Shown here in pieces: positions 1-11,454 of a stretch of 64,000 nucleotides of DNA (positions are counted from its first letter, which is position 1; every line of letters begins with the position of its first letter). The stretch spans positions 372,001 through 436,000 of the forward strand of contig JBCAMK010000020.1 of the NCBI GenBank assembly GCA_038503065.1, read 5' to 3'. The stretch comes from Paragyromitra xinjiangensis (Eukaryota; Ascomycota; Pezizomycetes; Pezizales; Discinaceae). Position numbers and translations under genes: made by a program. The notes under the pieces are model-generated. The model was not told the DNA's origin and ran no database searches. It saw only the letters and a list, made by a program, of their open reading frames with translations.

Positions 1-1503
1 TGGGAAGCAAGAAGTCTTAGATGGATGGTATCTTGGTACCTATGTATCCCACGACACACCATCTTATTACTCAGTATAACTCACTAATATTTTTCCTTTT
101 TTTCCGGCAGGCAGACACGAAGGTAAAACCCCATGATCAAACCACAACCAATACCTCGTGAAAAAAAAGCCCCATGAAACAAGTCCTTGCCGTTTGCCGT
201 TTGCCAACAGATAACAGCAACTCCCCCACGTTTCCCCTGACAGCTTGTTCCCAAGGCGTTCTGCGTTCCTACGTCACCCAGTTCCAATAGTTTTTTTTTT
301 ATGGTTTTGATTCTACTATGGTATTCCCCGTTCGTAGTTTCCCCCATGGTATATCCTTTAATCTACAAGACAGCTCGCGTGGCCCAGGGACGACATCCCT
401 GTTTGGATTATTTGGAATCATTCGTGGAGTAAGACGGCGCGAGGCTAGTCTTTTGGCCGTGTGCTACAGTAGCCCCGACCGCGAAGGAAGCTTAAGCTCT
501 GGCCTTGCGATGATGGTGCGTAGTTAGTGTAACATCTATTGCGATCGTTACCCTAAGGGACGTTATCCATTACACCTAGTGGGACATAGGATCTAAACTC
601 ATAAATCCCGGTGAACTATGGCCGACACCGAGCAAGGGGTGACCAGGACGGAGAATCGGGTGTTGAAAGATGAGGAACATCATGGCAGATTTTGGATAGG
701 GATAGGCATTTACCGAGCATCCTAGATTAAAAGTGTCCCCACGATAGGTATGAAGGTTGGGGTGACGAGGAACACTAATGGAGGGTACCATCCCGAACCA
801 CAATCCTAGTTAACTCATTTACCACCGGGTAATGATCGAGGTACAACGTCTTGGCAATTTTTGCCAAGATAACCTGAAAACAGATGAAAATAGTAAAATC
901 TATCTCCAGATTTCTAGATTTCATGTTAAGTAAAGCTTAAACAGTAGATGTTAATTTGACTATTAGACACGATATATCTAAGCTAAGATATAATTCAATA
1001 TATCAGCGGTGAATTCTCTAATTTGCAAGCAGACATGCTCCCTGTTAGCGCTAGGGTGAGGTTTACATATTCTAATGGATCTTCCGAATACTGGATTTGT
1101 ATTGTTCGCCCTACCGAAGTATACATGTAGCTATGACGTGCAAGGGATGATAGGTACCTGCGACTACCGTGCGCACGTTGAATAGCCCCTATTCATATCA
1201 CCGAATTCACTATTCCATTCCTAGATTCACTCCGGATCTAGCATACCTCTTTCGTCCACAATGACTTCGTATCCTATAATTCACCTATATTATAGGGCTC
1301 CTTTATCGCTCACCTTTGATTTCTCTCATGGTATGACTTTATCTCCACTAGAATTTTTAAAACATCTTTACTTATTAAGGGTTTCTATACACTTCGTAAG
1401 ACGGATGGGTATGTACTTGGCGTAGCGCTCAAAAATAAAATAAGAAAAAGTGGGAGTTCCGTCCCTATTCTAGTAATGCAAGCGCAACCACGAGATTTAG
1501 CTA
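1..1503. other. intergenic region without recognised gene
   Basis: I find no reading frame here with family motifs or plausible splicing. The sequence is moderately AT-rich with short T tracts. One TACATGTA palindrome lies at 1122-1129. The last part is the 3' flank of the hydrolase gene that ends at 1504. Confidence 0.5.
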
Positions 1504-2687
1504 TCAGCTTGTGCCAAAAACCTCTTTGATCTTCTCTCCAATCCACCTAATATCTTCCGGATCCCCTCCAGGCCCGCCAGCCCAATGTCCGTACACTCCT
1601 GGAATGGGAGAGCACTCGCTCATTGGAATCAAACCTGATTCCGTTGCAGCATCATGTGGGTGGAAATAGAGATCTTGATCTCCTGGAAGGAACAATGCTG
1701 AGATCTTGAATTCACCAAGAACGCGGGGGAGATCACCTCCAGAGGAGACATCTGCATTTTGCCAGGTCTGAACCATGCCTTCAAAACCTATTAGCTTGGA
1801 CAATTGGAAGTGGGAAATTAGGACTTACAAAGCAAATTCTCTACATCTTTACTCAATGCCCACTTCTCCCAAAAGTCCACGAACCAGTCCTCCAAGGTGT
1901 TGAACCCAAGCTTTTTAAAAAGTTCTTCTCGGTAAAAGGCCTGACTGAATCCCCAACCGGCATAAACCCGTCCCATAGCTTTCAGAGCTACTTCCTTCCT
2001 CTGCTCTTCAATGACAACCTCTTCTCTCGTACCTGCACCCTTACTGCTAGCCCCTGCGGCTCCGGCCAAAAGAGCCGACTTCACGCCTTCGAGGAAAACC
2101 GCGTTATGGATTGAGCATTTAGCGGTTGCACAAATGGCAACCACTCCCGGAGACTCTTTCGCAAAGCACTCGGGGAATTGGGAAGCCCAATGCAAAGCTG
2201 TCATTCCTCCCATTGACCACCCAACAACTGCATAAATCTTATCAATCCCAAGATGTTCGAGTAACTTTCTCTGAACATTCACATTATCCACAACAGTAAC
2301 AGCAGGGAAGGGACGTTGCTGCGAATTGGAGGGTGATGTCGATTGGCCATTACCAAAAAGCGCAGGGATTAGGATACGATAGGTTGTGGGCGAGAGAGCT
2401 GGTGGAATGGGAGCTGGAGGAGAAATAAGATAAAAATTGTCCGAGATAAGGCCAGAAAACCATGTTGGGTAGACAATTACAGGAGCCGTAGGTGGGCCCA
2501 GGAGCTTATACGCTACAGTAGCATGTTCGAGAGTAGCTCCAGAGACCAGAGGAAAATCCCCTAGAGAAAAGGTAGAAAATGTGGAGTCGAGCTTGCAGGC
2601 AGATTGGAGGGTGTCTTTGGAGGCGAGAGGGGAATCACCCAGGGAAAGGGTAGATAATTTTGATTCGAGCTTACTAGAGTCAGACAT
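1504..2687 (-). CDS. MetX-like alpha/beta hydrolase (homoserine O-acetyltransferase family)
   Basis: This is a two-exon gene: exon 1 2687-1829, exon 2 1787-1504, with a 41-bp intron (GTAAGT..TAATAG) that restores the frame. The product is 380 aa. A nucleophile elbow GWSMGG places the catalytic Ser at about residue 158. The charge-relay Asp is in LPGDQD (Asp325) and the His in VYGHWAGGPGG (His354), so the triad is complete. The order and spacing match the fungal alpha/beta hydrolases annotated as homoserine acetyltransferase family. That group includes true Met-pathway enzymes and many hydrolases or acyltransferases of unknown substrate. The protein is shorter than typical fungal Met2 and lacks its long insert, so methionine synthesis should not be assumed. 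The N-terminus is odd: the segment around SLGDFPLVSGATL, normally present once, is preceded by a second diverged copy (residues 6-31 and 32-57). The start ATG at 2687 opens the frame. Confidence 0.88.
2517..2672 (-). repeat. tandem 78-bp coding duplication at the hydrolase N-terminus
   Basis: Residues 6-31 and 32-57 of the MetX-like protein align without gaps over 25 positions (pattern KLxSxxSTxSLGDxPLxSx). The downstream copy is the one expected by the family, so the upstream copy looks like an added unit. It keeps the reading frame. Confidence 0.75.
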
Positions 2688-5620
2688 AACGATAAATGTA
2701 TTGACGAGAAATCCTTTGGTCGTTGGGAATGAATTGGAGAGGCGGGGTAGTTATACGTAGCTTCATAGCTGTAGTTGAGATCTCTAAGACATGTAACAAG
2801 CACGCCAAGCCGAAGATACACGTACATACAACCCAATTAAATGGGTATTTACGGATAGCCACGGGATGTCTTATCTCGACTTTTCCTCCAAGAAATCGAT
2901 AGAGTCGATAATATTCTCGCTCCCATTGGCCCTTCCGAAGTCATCAGACTAGCGTGCCCAGCCATTGTTAAACTTCAGTACAACAAAGGTTGTCAACTCT
3001 TTAGCCACAAGTCAAAAATGTTAGAGAATAGTAAAATGATAAAAGACTCGCTTTTAACGGTAGACAACTTGATTCTAGGATGATCAAATGTGTGATAATT
3101 GGAACGTGTAGGAAGCTGATCGTACGAGTGATATTCCGTGATCTGATCCGAATAAACCTCTATTCTACGGACGCTAAATTTATGAGGGGCATTGATAAAA
3201 GTTATTACCCTCTCACGAAGGGAAATCTTAACAATAAGATCCCAAATCACGAAATGGTATAGTTGCTATAAAAGCGCTCCCGAAATAAGTATTTATATCA
3301 GGTTATCTTTTTTGTGCGTTCGAAAATAGACCCATAGATTCGCTTAAGTGTGCGTCTCCCTAATAACCCAGGTGATTGGATGTACAATGAATTACCTATC
3401 TATTTATCTATCTTCCTGAAACAGGTCTCAGATAACGATGAGACATGGCGCGCGAGTAAAGAACAACGATGCTTGGAGAACTACGAGAAATAGCTAGATA
3501 GGGCTCCTAGCTAACCTTATAGATATTCCAGCTGATAAGTCTATTGCTGCTTTCGGGGTAAATTATGCGATAACCCTCCTAAAAGAGAGCGAGTCTCTTA
3601 ACAAATAGAGGGAGGCCCTCCAGATGATGTAATGGGAAAGAACTGGAGAGGAAAAAACACAGGATTCGGACCTGGTTAACTGATTAGTTCTTCCACCGGA
3701 TACCTTAGATCAGCATTACCATCCCCCCACTTAGGACAAGGCGTGTATGAATTATCAATCAGTCAATCAACTTGAGACAAAACCTTATGGTGTTTTCTTG
3801 TGATTAGCTTCCCTAACTTATCACCCCGAGGATTCGTTTGAATCCCTCTGTAGTTCTTACTACCAAGCAGAGACGTACCTATATCGTTTATTATGTGCTT
3901 GTCACTTAACAAATTTTTAAATTGTATACTACCACCGCCTTCTCCGTGAGGTGCATTTCGCCATCTGAGGCTTAGTCCGCGAAGCTAGCTTAGCCTAGTG
4001 ACCACATGATAGGGGTTATAATATTCAATCCTCCTAAGAGTTCTCATGGCCAACAACGACTATAATTCTCCCTCTATTTAGAACGGCATCAAAAGATATG
4101 GACATGGCTATTAAGTATGTTTAGGGTTCTTAACGTGCACGGAGGCTCTAGAGCACGTAGTGTGGGAGGTTTTCACAGAACTCGTATAATTCCAGCTAGA
4201 ATCGACACACATCAGAATACTCGAGTAAATTTCTTTATCATTTCGTACATGAAAAGTGAATAAGCCGCTCGGGAAGAAGCCCTCAATGTCTTGGAGAGGT
4301 TCACCAATCCTATAACGGCCGATTTGAAACCGCCTGGCCCAGGTGGGTTCTATCTGATTGGGATAACACGGTAATAGACAGGGAAACTATATAAACGAAG
4401 GCTAAAGCTGCTTAGGAGAAATATCAGCAACGTCTTCTCCCGTATTTACTATGGGAACTCTCGCGAGCATACCGAGTGACATTTAATGATTTAGGTACCT
4501 CGGTTATGCCGCTAGATAAAACCATTCCTAGATTAAAATGAACACAATTCAAGCCTTAGTCAAGGGTAGCCCAATGAAATATGGCGAATTTTCTAGTCCG
4601 AATGAGGCTACAGCTTTCTAACCCTTTTCTTTAGATACTAGCTGACTAGTCTTCGAGGTACTTAATAAATTGATCAATCAATCAACAAAGCTGAGTAGTC
4701 TCGATCTTAAGCTTCGGTCAACTTAGATTCTCCGACTACAAATCAAGGCTTCCCTCTGCTGGGAAAAGGTGGCCCTTAAAAATAGGAACAGCAGTAAGAA
4801 TATCGGTTATCATATCTATCAAAACTACAATAACCTTATAAAAAACAGTTGCGGGCAAAACCTGACCTATAGCTTTCCCGAATCCCTTACATATCCTAGT
4901 ACCCAAGTTAAATAAATAAGCTAAACGTTCAAAATAGTCTAGAATAAAACTCAACTCCCCCCCAAAAAAGAAGAAAGAGACTAGTTCAAGATTGACTACT
5001 AAGTGTTGATGGAAAACATCCCGCCCAGATTCAAACTCCAGATGACACCACGCAAATATCCCCCGCGAAAAAACTAGAACCTAAAGGTTAAACATCACCA
5101 ATACTAGCAATTACAACTAAGGCCGCTAATAAAGCATCATCCTAGCCCATCTTGATCTAGTCAACTTCAATATCATTACCGTAGACTTAGCATAAAAATA
5201 GTTTTAAACACAACCCACAAAAATGAAATGATCGTATATTTAAAAGGATAGATCCGCCTTCGAGGCCCACTCTCTCTTGAGTCCCCCCAGAATTTGCAGT
5301 CATCTCATTTCCGCTGAAATACCGCAGTTGATCCTATACTACGCCGAACCATACAGCCTGTAGCCCAAATATCCTTAATACCCACCCGCACAAGCGAAGA
5401 TCTTTCAATACTTCCCGTTTTATCTCTCATCTTACATAGCATCAAAGCCCTCAATTAGTAGGCAAACCGACCAAAGAATTACTTTTCGATCCTTCAAACC
5501 AGTAATTCAAACCAAACCGAAGACCTCCTCCCCATTTCGTAAGCACTCCCGCAAATAAAATCGAACTTCGACAAAGATCTTATGGGCCACACCTATAGAA
5601 CACACTCAAAAACACCTAAG
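2688..5620. other. AT-rich intergenic desert, probable decayed repeats
   Basis: There is no supported gene over 2.9 kb. Frames are short and broken by stops on both strands. A TGATCAATCAATCAA-type motif occurs at 4659-4685, with a weaker one near 3757. It reappears at 34965-34995 and 35576-35601. Old transposon or mutated repeat sequence is likely, but I cannot name the element. The last 100-200 bp must hold the promoter of the F-box/ankyrin gene. Confidence 0.5.
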
Positions 5621-6826
5621 ATGACTCTCCAATCCCTCCCAAACGAACTTTTCCTCGAAATCGCCAGCCATCTCGGTCTCAAAGACCGCCACTCCCTCCT
5701 CTTCACAAACCGCCGATACTCCCAGATCATCTCCAGAGATATCCTCAATTTCGCAGTCATCTGGTGCGAAAACTCCCTCACCACACTCCAAATCGATACA
5801 CTCCATATGCATAACCACGAAGTCACAGCAGCTGCATGTGCATACGGGTTAACCGCGCTTCACCTTGGTGCTATCAATGGAAATATCGATGCCGTTAAGT
5901 TCATCCTCGAGAAAACGATCTCAATCAGAGTCACAGTCGCCGATGATGAAATCCTCCACACCCCAATCCCTAAAGACAAACTAGAAAGCATCAGCGAGTT
6001 CCTGGTGAACGCAGGAGCAGCCAGTAAGGTGGATTGCGTGCTTTGCGGGAACACAGCACTTCACTACGCCGCGGAAAATGGCCACGAGGCCATGGTCAAG
6101 CGTCTCCTAGACTACGGAGTAGTCGATCGCGAGAATCCCACAGGACATCGAGCACTCCATCGTGCTGCCACTAGGGGTCACGAGAACGTCGTTAGACAAT
6201 TGGTATCGAACGGTGGTTCCGAGAAAGACTGCGCTCATTCTGGTAGCTCGGCACTCCATTATGCAGCTCGAAGCAATCGCATGAACATTGTCAAAATCCT
6301 CCTTGAGGAGTTCCACTGGGATATCAATGCCCAAGGCTGTAATCTTAGAACAGCACTCCACATTGCAGCTGATAATGGCGATAGGAAACTTGCGAAGTAC
6401 CTCCTCCAGCGCGGGGCTGATAATAACCTCCAGGACGCGGACTTGCTGATCGCGGCTGAGGTTGCGTACGACATGCAAGACGACAGAGATGTTAATTCGA
6501 CCAAGATGGTGAAGTTGATTGAGTCATTCAGTATCAACACGCAGTGCTCAGAAGGAGAAACCCCTCTCCATAGGGCTGCTAGAAACAGGAGCTTGGTGAT
6601 GGTTAAGCGGCTGCTGGGTGCCGGGGTGGAAATGAATTTACAGGATAAGAAGGGATATACACCACTTCACCTGGCAGCGGAGTCGGATGGGGACATTGTG
6701 TTTGAGCTGTTGAATCATGGTGCCGATACTAGCTTGGAGGATAACCGAGGATTTCGGGCGATTGATATTGCGAAGGCCGCTTCAGAGAAGATTCATGGAG
6801 TGTTTATTGCGCTTGGGCATGAATAA
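5621..6826 (+). CDS. F-box and ankyrin-repeat protein
   Basis: This is an intronless gene of 401 aa. An F-box occupies the first 45 or so residues (LPNELFLEIASHLGLKDRHS), the motif that binds Skp1 in SCF ubiquitin ligases. About seven ankyrin repeats follow, seen as TALHLGAINGN, TALHYAAENGH, ALHRAATRGH, ALHYAARSNR, TALHIAADNGD, TPLHRAARNR and TPLHLAAESDG. The repeats run to the C-terminus, so they probably recruit the substrate. An in-frame ATG at 5582 would add 13 residues. I prefer 5621 because it has A at -3 and starts just before the F-box, as in similar fungal proteins. Such proteins are numerous and variable in filamentous fungi, and the target is unknown. The gene converges with DBP4. 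Confidence 0.9.
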   Translation: MTLQSLPNELFLEIASHLGLKDRHSLLFTNRRYSQIISRDILNFAVIWCENSLTTLQIDTLHMHNHEVTAAACAYGLTALHLGAINGNIDAVKFILEKTISIRVTVADDEILHTPIPKDKLESISEFLVNAGAASKVDCVLCGNTALHYAAENGHEAMVKRLLDYGVVDRENPTGHRALHRAATRGHENVVRQLVSNGGSEKDCAHSGSSALHYAARSNRMNIVKILLEEFHWDINAQGCNLRTALHIAADNGDRKLAKYLLQRGADNNLQDADLLIAAEVAYDMQDDRDVNSTKMVKLIESFSINTQCSEGETPLHRAARNRSLVMVKRLLGAGVEMNLQDKKGYTPLHLAAESDGDIVFELLNHGADTSLEDNRGFRAIDIAKAASEKIHGVFIALGHE

Positions 6827-7487
6827 AAAGTTATTTGCTTGGAATTTTTTCTTTTTTGCATATACGTACACTTGTACTTAGAATGTTGTTTGGGTTACAC
6901 TTGGGACAGGAGCTTGGAGTTTTTTGTATTATTTTCTTTTTCAATTTTTTTATCTTGCTGGTTATTGGGTCCCAGATCCACAGGTTTTTGTAAATACTAC
7001 AACGGAGTATAATTATCCCTTCTGTACTTACACACATTTACCAAAACTTTGTGCACTACATGTAATTCCTCAGGGAACTTAATCCTGAAACGAGGCTGAG
7101 ACGATTACAGTGTTGCATTTCTAAACGTTCAGATCATAAGCCCACAAGACTACACGTAGCCAGAACACCCGCTCATCTCATTTCAGTCTTTCTATAGGTC
7201 TCAATTTAGAAAATATAGGACCGTAGATGGTATGGGTAAACAACCAAATAATGGAGTCCTACATAGACCGAATAACCTGCTTCAATATAACCTACGACGA
7301 AAAAACCAGGACAGAAAGGATTTCACCTCAAGAACAGGCCCACCATTTGTAGAGTTACAGTAAATATGCACTCCAGCAGCCAAAGAACTGAAAATTCGCT
7401 GAGAAGGACCTTAAATAGGCGAGTGATATTCCGTGATCCTAAAACAAAACCCAATTATGTTACAACCGTTCAAAATTACTTTTAATA
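6827..7487. other. convergent 3' intergenic region
   Basis: This is a 661-bp space between two 3' ends, with T-rich and A-rich stretches expected of 3' UTRs. TACATGTA lies at 7057-7064. No gene is seen. Confidence 0.6.
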
Positions 7488-9924
7488 TCAACCCAACAGC
7501 CCAGCAGCCAACATCTCTAGATCTTCCAAGGTCTCAGGCTCGTCCACAGCCTCAATAACCTTGCCTTTCTTACTACTCCTCTCCTGCCTCTCTTCCTCCG
7601 GATCGTCCTCGAACCATTTCTTCTGCCTCTTCGTCCCCCTCTCCTCTTCTCCATCTTCCTCTTCCTCTTCATCCAGCGGCTCCGGCGCCTCATACGGCAG
7701 AAAACCCGGTCCTCCATCCTCATCCCCACTCCCGGCAGCCTCCCTCGCCGCCTCCTCCGCCTCCCTCCTCTTCCTCTTCTCCTTCTTCTCCCGCCTCTTC
7801 TCCTTCGCCAACTTCCGGTCATCCACATCCGCCTCCTTAACCCTCTTCCCCTCCACCTCAACGAACTTCGCACGTTGCGCCTCCGCCGTACCATCAGCAC
7901 GGAATCCTTCCTCATCCTGCAGTTCATAAAGAGCATGCGAGTTCCCATCATCATCGAAGATGAGTTTCGTGCCTTTCGGTTTCAACTTCGCAATCTCCTT
8001 CTTCGACGTCATCATTTTCTCACGACGTTTCGAGTCGACAATGATCTCCTTTCCAGGTGCGACAAGGACCCTAGGCATGGTGGACTCTTCATCAGACGAC
8101 ATAGTTGGGTCGTAGCCTTTCCGCTTCACGGTGAGGAAGTCGGCGTCGTCGTCCTCGGAGGCGACGTCGTCTTGGATGATGTTTTTGTAGTGGTCCGCGA
8201 GGACGGTTTGGTTTTCTAGTGGTGTGAGTAGGGTTATTTTGGAGTAGAAGAGGGAGCTTACGTCGTTCGACCATTCGGTCGTATTTGGTTCTAACTTCCT
8301 TCTTCCCTTTCTTCTCGTCTTCTTCATCTATGTCTTCTAACTTCTTCAGTCCCCTCGGCGCGTTCTTCAGCTCTTTCGTCTTCGCAACATCAATACTCTT
8401 CAGCCCCCTAATCCTCGGAGCACCCGGTAGTCCCAAACTCGCCGCATACTCCTCCAGCGGCAGCGCCTCGAGCTTGAATATCTCTTTATCCTTCTGCACA
8501 CTAACACTCCGGCAATAACTCACGAACGCTTTCTGACCCAAATACTTCAACTCAGGATCCTTAAAACACAATCCCTGCAGCTGAGCCTGAATACTCTGCT
8601 TCTTACTCGCCTTCGGATTAACCCTAGCAACCGGAACCTTCTTCGCCTCGAGGCGCTGCACCACCCCCTCTTCACTCGGGGCCAGAAACATCACCGCGCG
8701 TCCGACTTTCTCGAACCGCGCAGTCCGTCCGACTCGGTGGATATACGTATCTGCGTCCTCCGGGGCGTCAAGCTGGATAACCCAGTCTACAGCCGGGAAG
8801 TCAAGTCCGCGGGCCACCACGTCCGTAGAGAATAAACACGAGTTTTTAGCAGCCGAGAACCGGGCTGTGACGTCTGCTCGCGCGGTTTGCTTCTGTTTAC
8901 CGTGGAGGTGGAGGAGTGGGATGCCGATATGGAGCTGACGGAATGTCTCGTGGACAAACCGGACTTGTTTACAGCTTGTCATGAAGACGAGGATTTTGGC
9001 CTGTAGGTGGTTTCGGAGGAACGAGAATAGGGTGTTGAGTTTTTCGTGGAGTGGGACGATCATGTAGAATTGTTCTAGCGTGGTTGGGGTTGCTGAGACG
9101 GCGGATTCGTGGACCGAGACGTATTCTGCATCTTTTAGGGAGAGTCTTGCGAGGTCTTTTACGTTCTTTGTTTGTGTTGCTGAGAATAAGAGGGTTTGTC
9201 GATCCTTCGGTAGGTTCTCGACGATAGCGTCGATGGTGGTTCGGAAACCCATGTCGAGGATGCGATCAGCTTCGTCCAGGACGAGTAACTGCACGTTATC
9301 GACGTTGAGACCGACAGTCTGGTCCATGTGCTGTAGCATACGACCAGGAGTACACACGATGATGTTCATACGGTGTAGCGCACTCTGTTCTTCCTTAAGC
9401 TCCTTCCCACCAATAACCAGACCAGCAGAGAATGAGTGCTCCCGTCCAATCTTACGCAGGACTTCGAATATCTGAGTCGCAAGTTCGCGAGTCGGGGAGA
9501 TGATGAGAGCGCCGAGTCCGTCCATTGAGGTCCATTTTTTACGGTACAGGATCTCGAGAACGGGGATTAGGAACGCGAGGGTTTTACCGCTACCGGTTTT
9601 TGCAGCACCGAGGACGTCACGGCCCTTAAGGGCTAGTGGAATCGCTTTACGTTGGATGTCCGTAAGGGTTTTGAAATGCGCTTTATGTAGTCCATTTGCA
9701 GTCTGCTTCGTCAATGGCAGTTCTGTGAATTCAGTAGTTTGGATATCCTGCTCTCAACCCCACGTTAGCTCCAAATAAGACTGTAGTCGGGAAGACAGTC
9801 TTACAAATTCAGAAACTCGCTTTTCGAGCGCTTGGAGTTCTTCTTCGTCGCGCTTCCGTTTTAGCCCTTTTGTGGGCTTCTTGAATGGACGCGCGCCCTT
9901 TTCGGGGAGTCGTACTGTCGGCAT
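7488..9924 (-). CDS. DBP4: DEAD-box ATP-dependent RNA helicase Dbp4 (Hca4/DDX10 type)
   Basis: There are three exons: 9924-9805, 9747-8262 and 8215-7488, with introns of 57 and 46 bp. The product is 777 aa, the usual length for fungal Dbp4. The Q-motif region precedes [13 protein letters not shown]. Walker A AKTGSGKT is at residues 89-96, followed by PTRELA, TPGR, DEAD (198-201), SAT, and helicase C motifs VARGLDFP and HRVGRTAR. The middle of the protein ([21 protein letters not shown]) and the acidic/basic Lys-Glu-rich tail are characteristic of Dbp4 rather than other DEAD proteins. Yeast Dbp4 acts in the nucleolus in 18S rRNA processing, releasing U14 snoRNA from pre-ribosomes. The second intron join turns ..YDRMVER into [10 protein letters not shown], the conserved continuation. 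The intron after the basic first 40 residues is supported by phase 0 at both ends. Confidence 0.95.
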
Positions 9925-10890
9925 CTTGGGGTTTTTTCTGAGGCAGTCAGAGTTGAGAAAAAAAAATTAGAGGTCTGCACGGCGGATATTACCGTGGGGG
10001 GTTACCCTGTCTGCGGGATTCCTGTTTTGGTCTGCCGGAGCCCTGATTCTTACTAGGCTAGAATTTGTTTTAGAGGGAGTGCAGTAAACAAAATCTGGAA
10101 ACCCATTATAACCTGTCTATTCCCTCATAATTATCGTATTCTATTCACAATTATGGCCAAATATAACAACCTACACGAAGGGTATGACCAAGACCAATAT
10201 TCAGACCTTTATCATCGAAACCCCTCTACAATAACATAAAACAATTATCAACCTCGCATACCCTAAAACCACCTAACCACCAAGGTACCCAGTCTCACGA
10301 CAATCAAAGATGAGCCAAGAACCAAACAAAACCCCGACTACAAGCGCTACAAGCAACAGAGTAAAACACCTACTAAAACCCGAAGAGACGCACACGCCCA
10401 AGAGTTCCACCAAACCCCAACACCGCAACAAAACACAACCCGTAGCCAAGCTACAAACCCCCAACCCTAGCCCTGCCCAGCCCCAACCACATCATAAAGG
10501 GTAAACAGCCCCGCTACCGAAACAAGGCTCTCACGGACAGATCGTCCATGCTGAAGATCACCCAATCAGATCTACCGGGTGGTTGAAGATCTGATGCGCT
10601 CGCCCGAGGATTGCGTGGGTGTTTTTTATCACCGTCTCGGCATCGGGATCGGTTGAATGTTGGTGCTGCAAGGAGGGTGGTACATGTCATACATGCTCAC
10701 TCGGGCCGCATGTAATTTATTAGTCTAGCATCGCAGCGTTACTTGCCTATCACAAACAAACGCCGTTTTAAGATCGGGGGAACGAAATTAATTCGTAAAG
10801 TCCAACCCACGAGAATCCAAATCGATTTCCGTGTCTAAAAATTCCAACTCTAAAACTGTAGATAGTAGAACCGACAAAAATTCCACAACA
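9925..10890. other. intergenic region
   Basis: This is the promoter side of DBP4 followed by an AC-rich stretch (10250-10500) that is open in one frame but has no recognisable protein character. Nothing else is supported. Confidence 0.5.
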
Positions 10891-11454
10891 CTAAGTCCTC
10901 GCCAGCGGCAAAATTGCCAACCATCCCCCATCATCCATCGTTAGCTGTCCTGTGATTCTCCAACTCTCATTAACATACAATCTACAAGGCACATAGATTC
11001 TCTCGAAAAGCCTCGCCATCTCCCCACACGTAAACCCCCACCCCGGAGTCCCACACATACTCATCGCAGCCGACCCTTCGGCATGTAACGTTTTACACCT
11101 GCGCTCTGTAGCATTATATGTAGTGTCAAAGGACTGGATATAAAACTCATCGTCATCAATCCGGCATGGCTCAGCCCCTTTCATCTGAAGCGCGATTAGC
11201 GCGATACCAACGTCGAGATTGTAGGCGCCATCACCGACGGCGTAGCAGCCGATTGTCCCAGGGGACGGGATGGGCCATGGGGGGTCGGGAAGGTAAGGAC
11301 CAGGTGGGAGATCGCGGGGTAGCAAGGTAGAATAGGGATAGGAAATATTAGGTTCGATGAAGGATGTGTTGAAAAATGATACTTCCGGAGGTCGAGCTGT
11401 GTTGATGATGGGAAGCGTGAGCGCGGGTAGGGAGAAGGCCGTTGCGAAACGCAT
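10891..11454 (-). CDS. small secreted Cys-containing protein, unknown function
   Basis: This is a single-exon frame of 187 aa starting at ATG 11454. The first 20 or so residues (MRFATAFSLPALTLPIINTA) are hydrophobic with a small-residue exit and read as a signal peptide. The mature part has six cysteines (IGCYA, EPCRI, RRCKT, SMCGT, FTCGE, VPCRL), an even number compatible with three disulfides. NxS/T sequons are also present (for example NTSF, NATE, NESW). The N-terminal half is Pro-rich. I recognise no domain. Ascomycete small secreted proteins of this layout are often lineage-specific and include effectors, but I claim only secretion. Flanking sequence on both sides is non-coding. Confidence 0.62.
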   Translation of the reverse strand: MRFATAFSLPALTLPIINTARPPEVSFFNTSFIEPNISYPYSTLLPRDLPPGPYLPDPPWPIPSPGTIGCYAVGDGAYNLDVGIALIALQMKGAEPCRIDDDEFYIQSFDTTYNATERRCKTLHAEGSAAMSMCGTPGWGFTCGEMARLFERIYVPCRLYVNESWRITGQLTMDDGGWLAILPLART

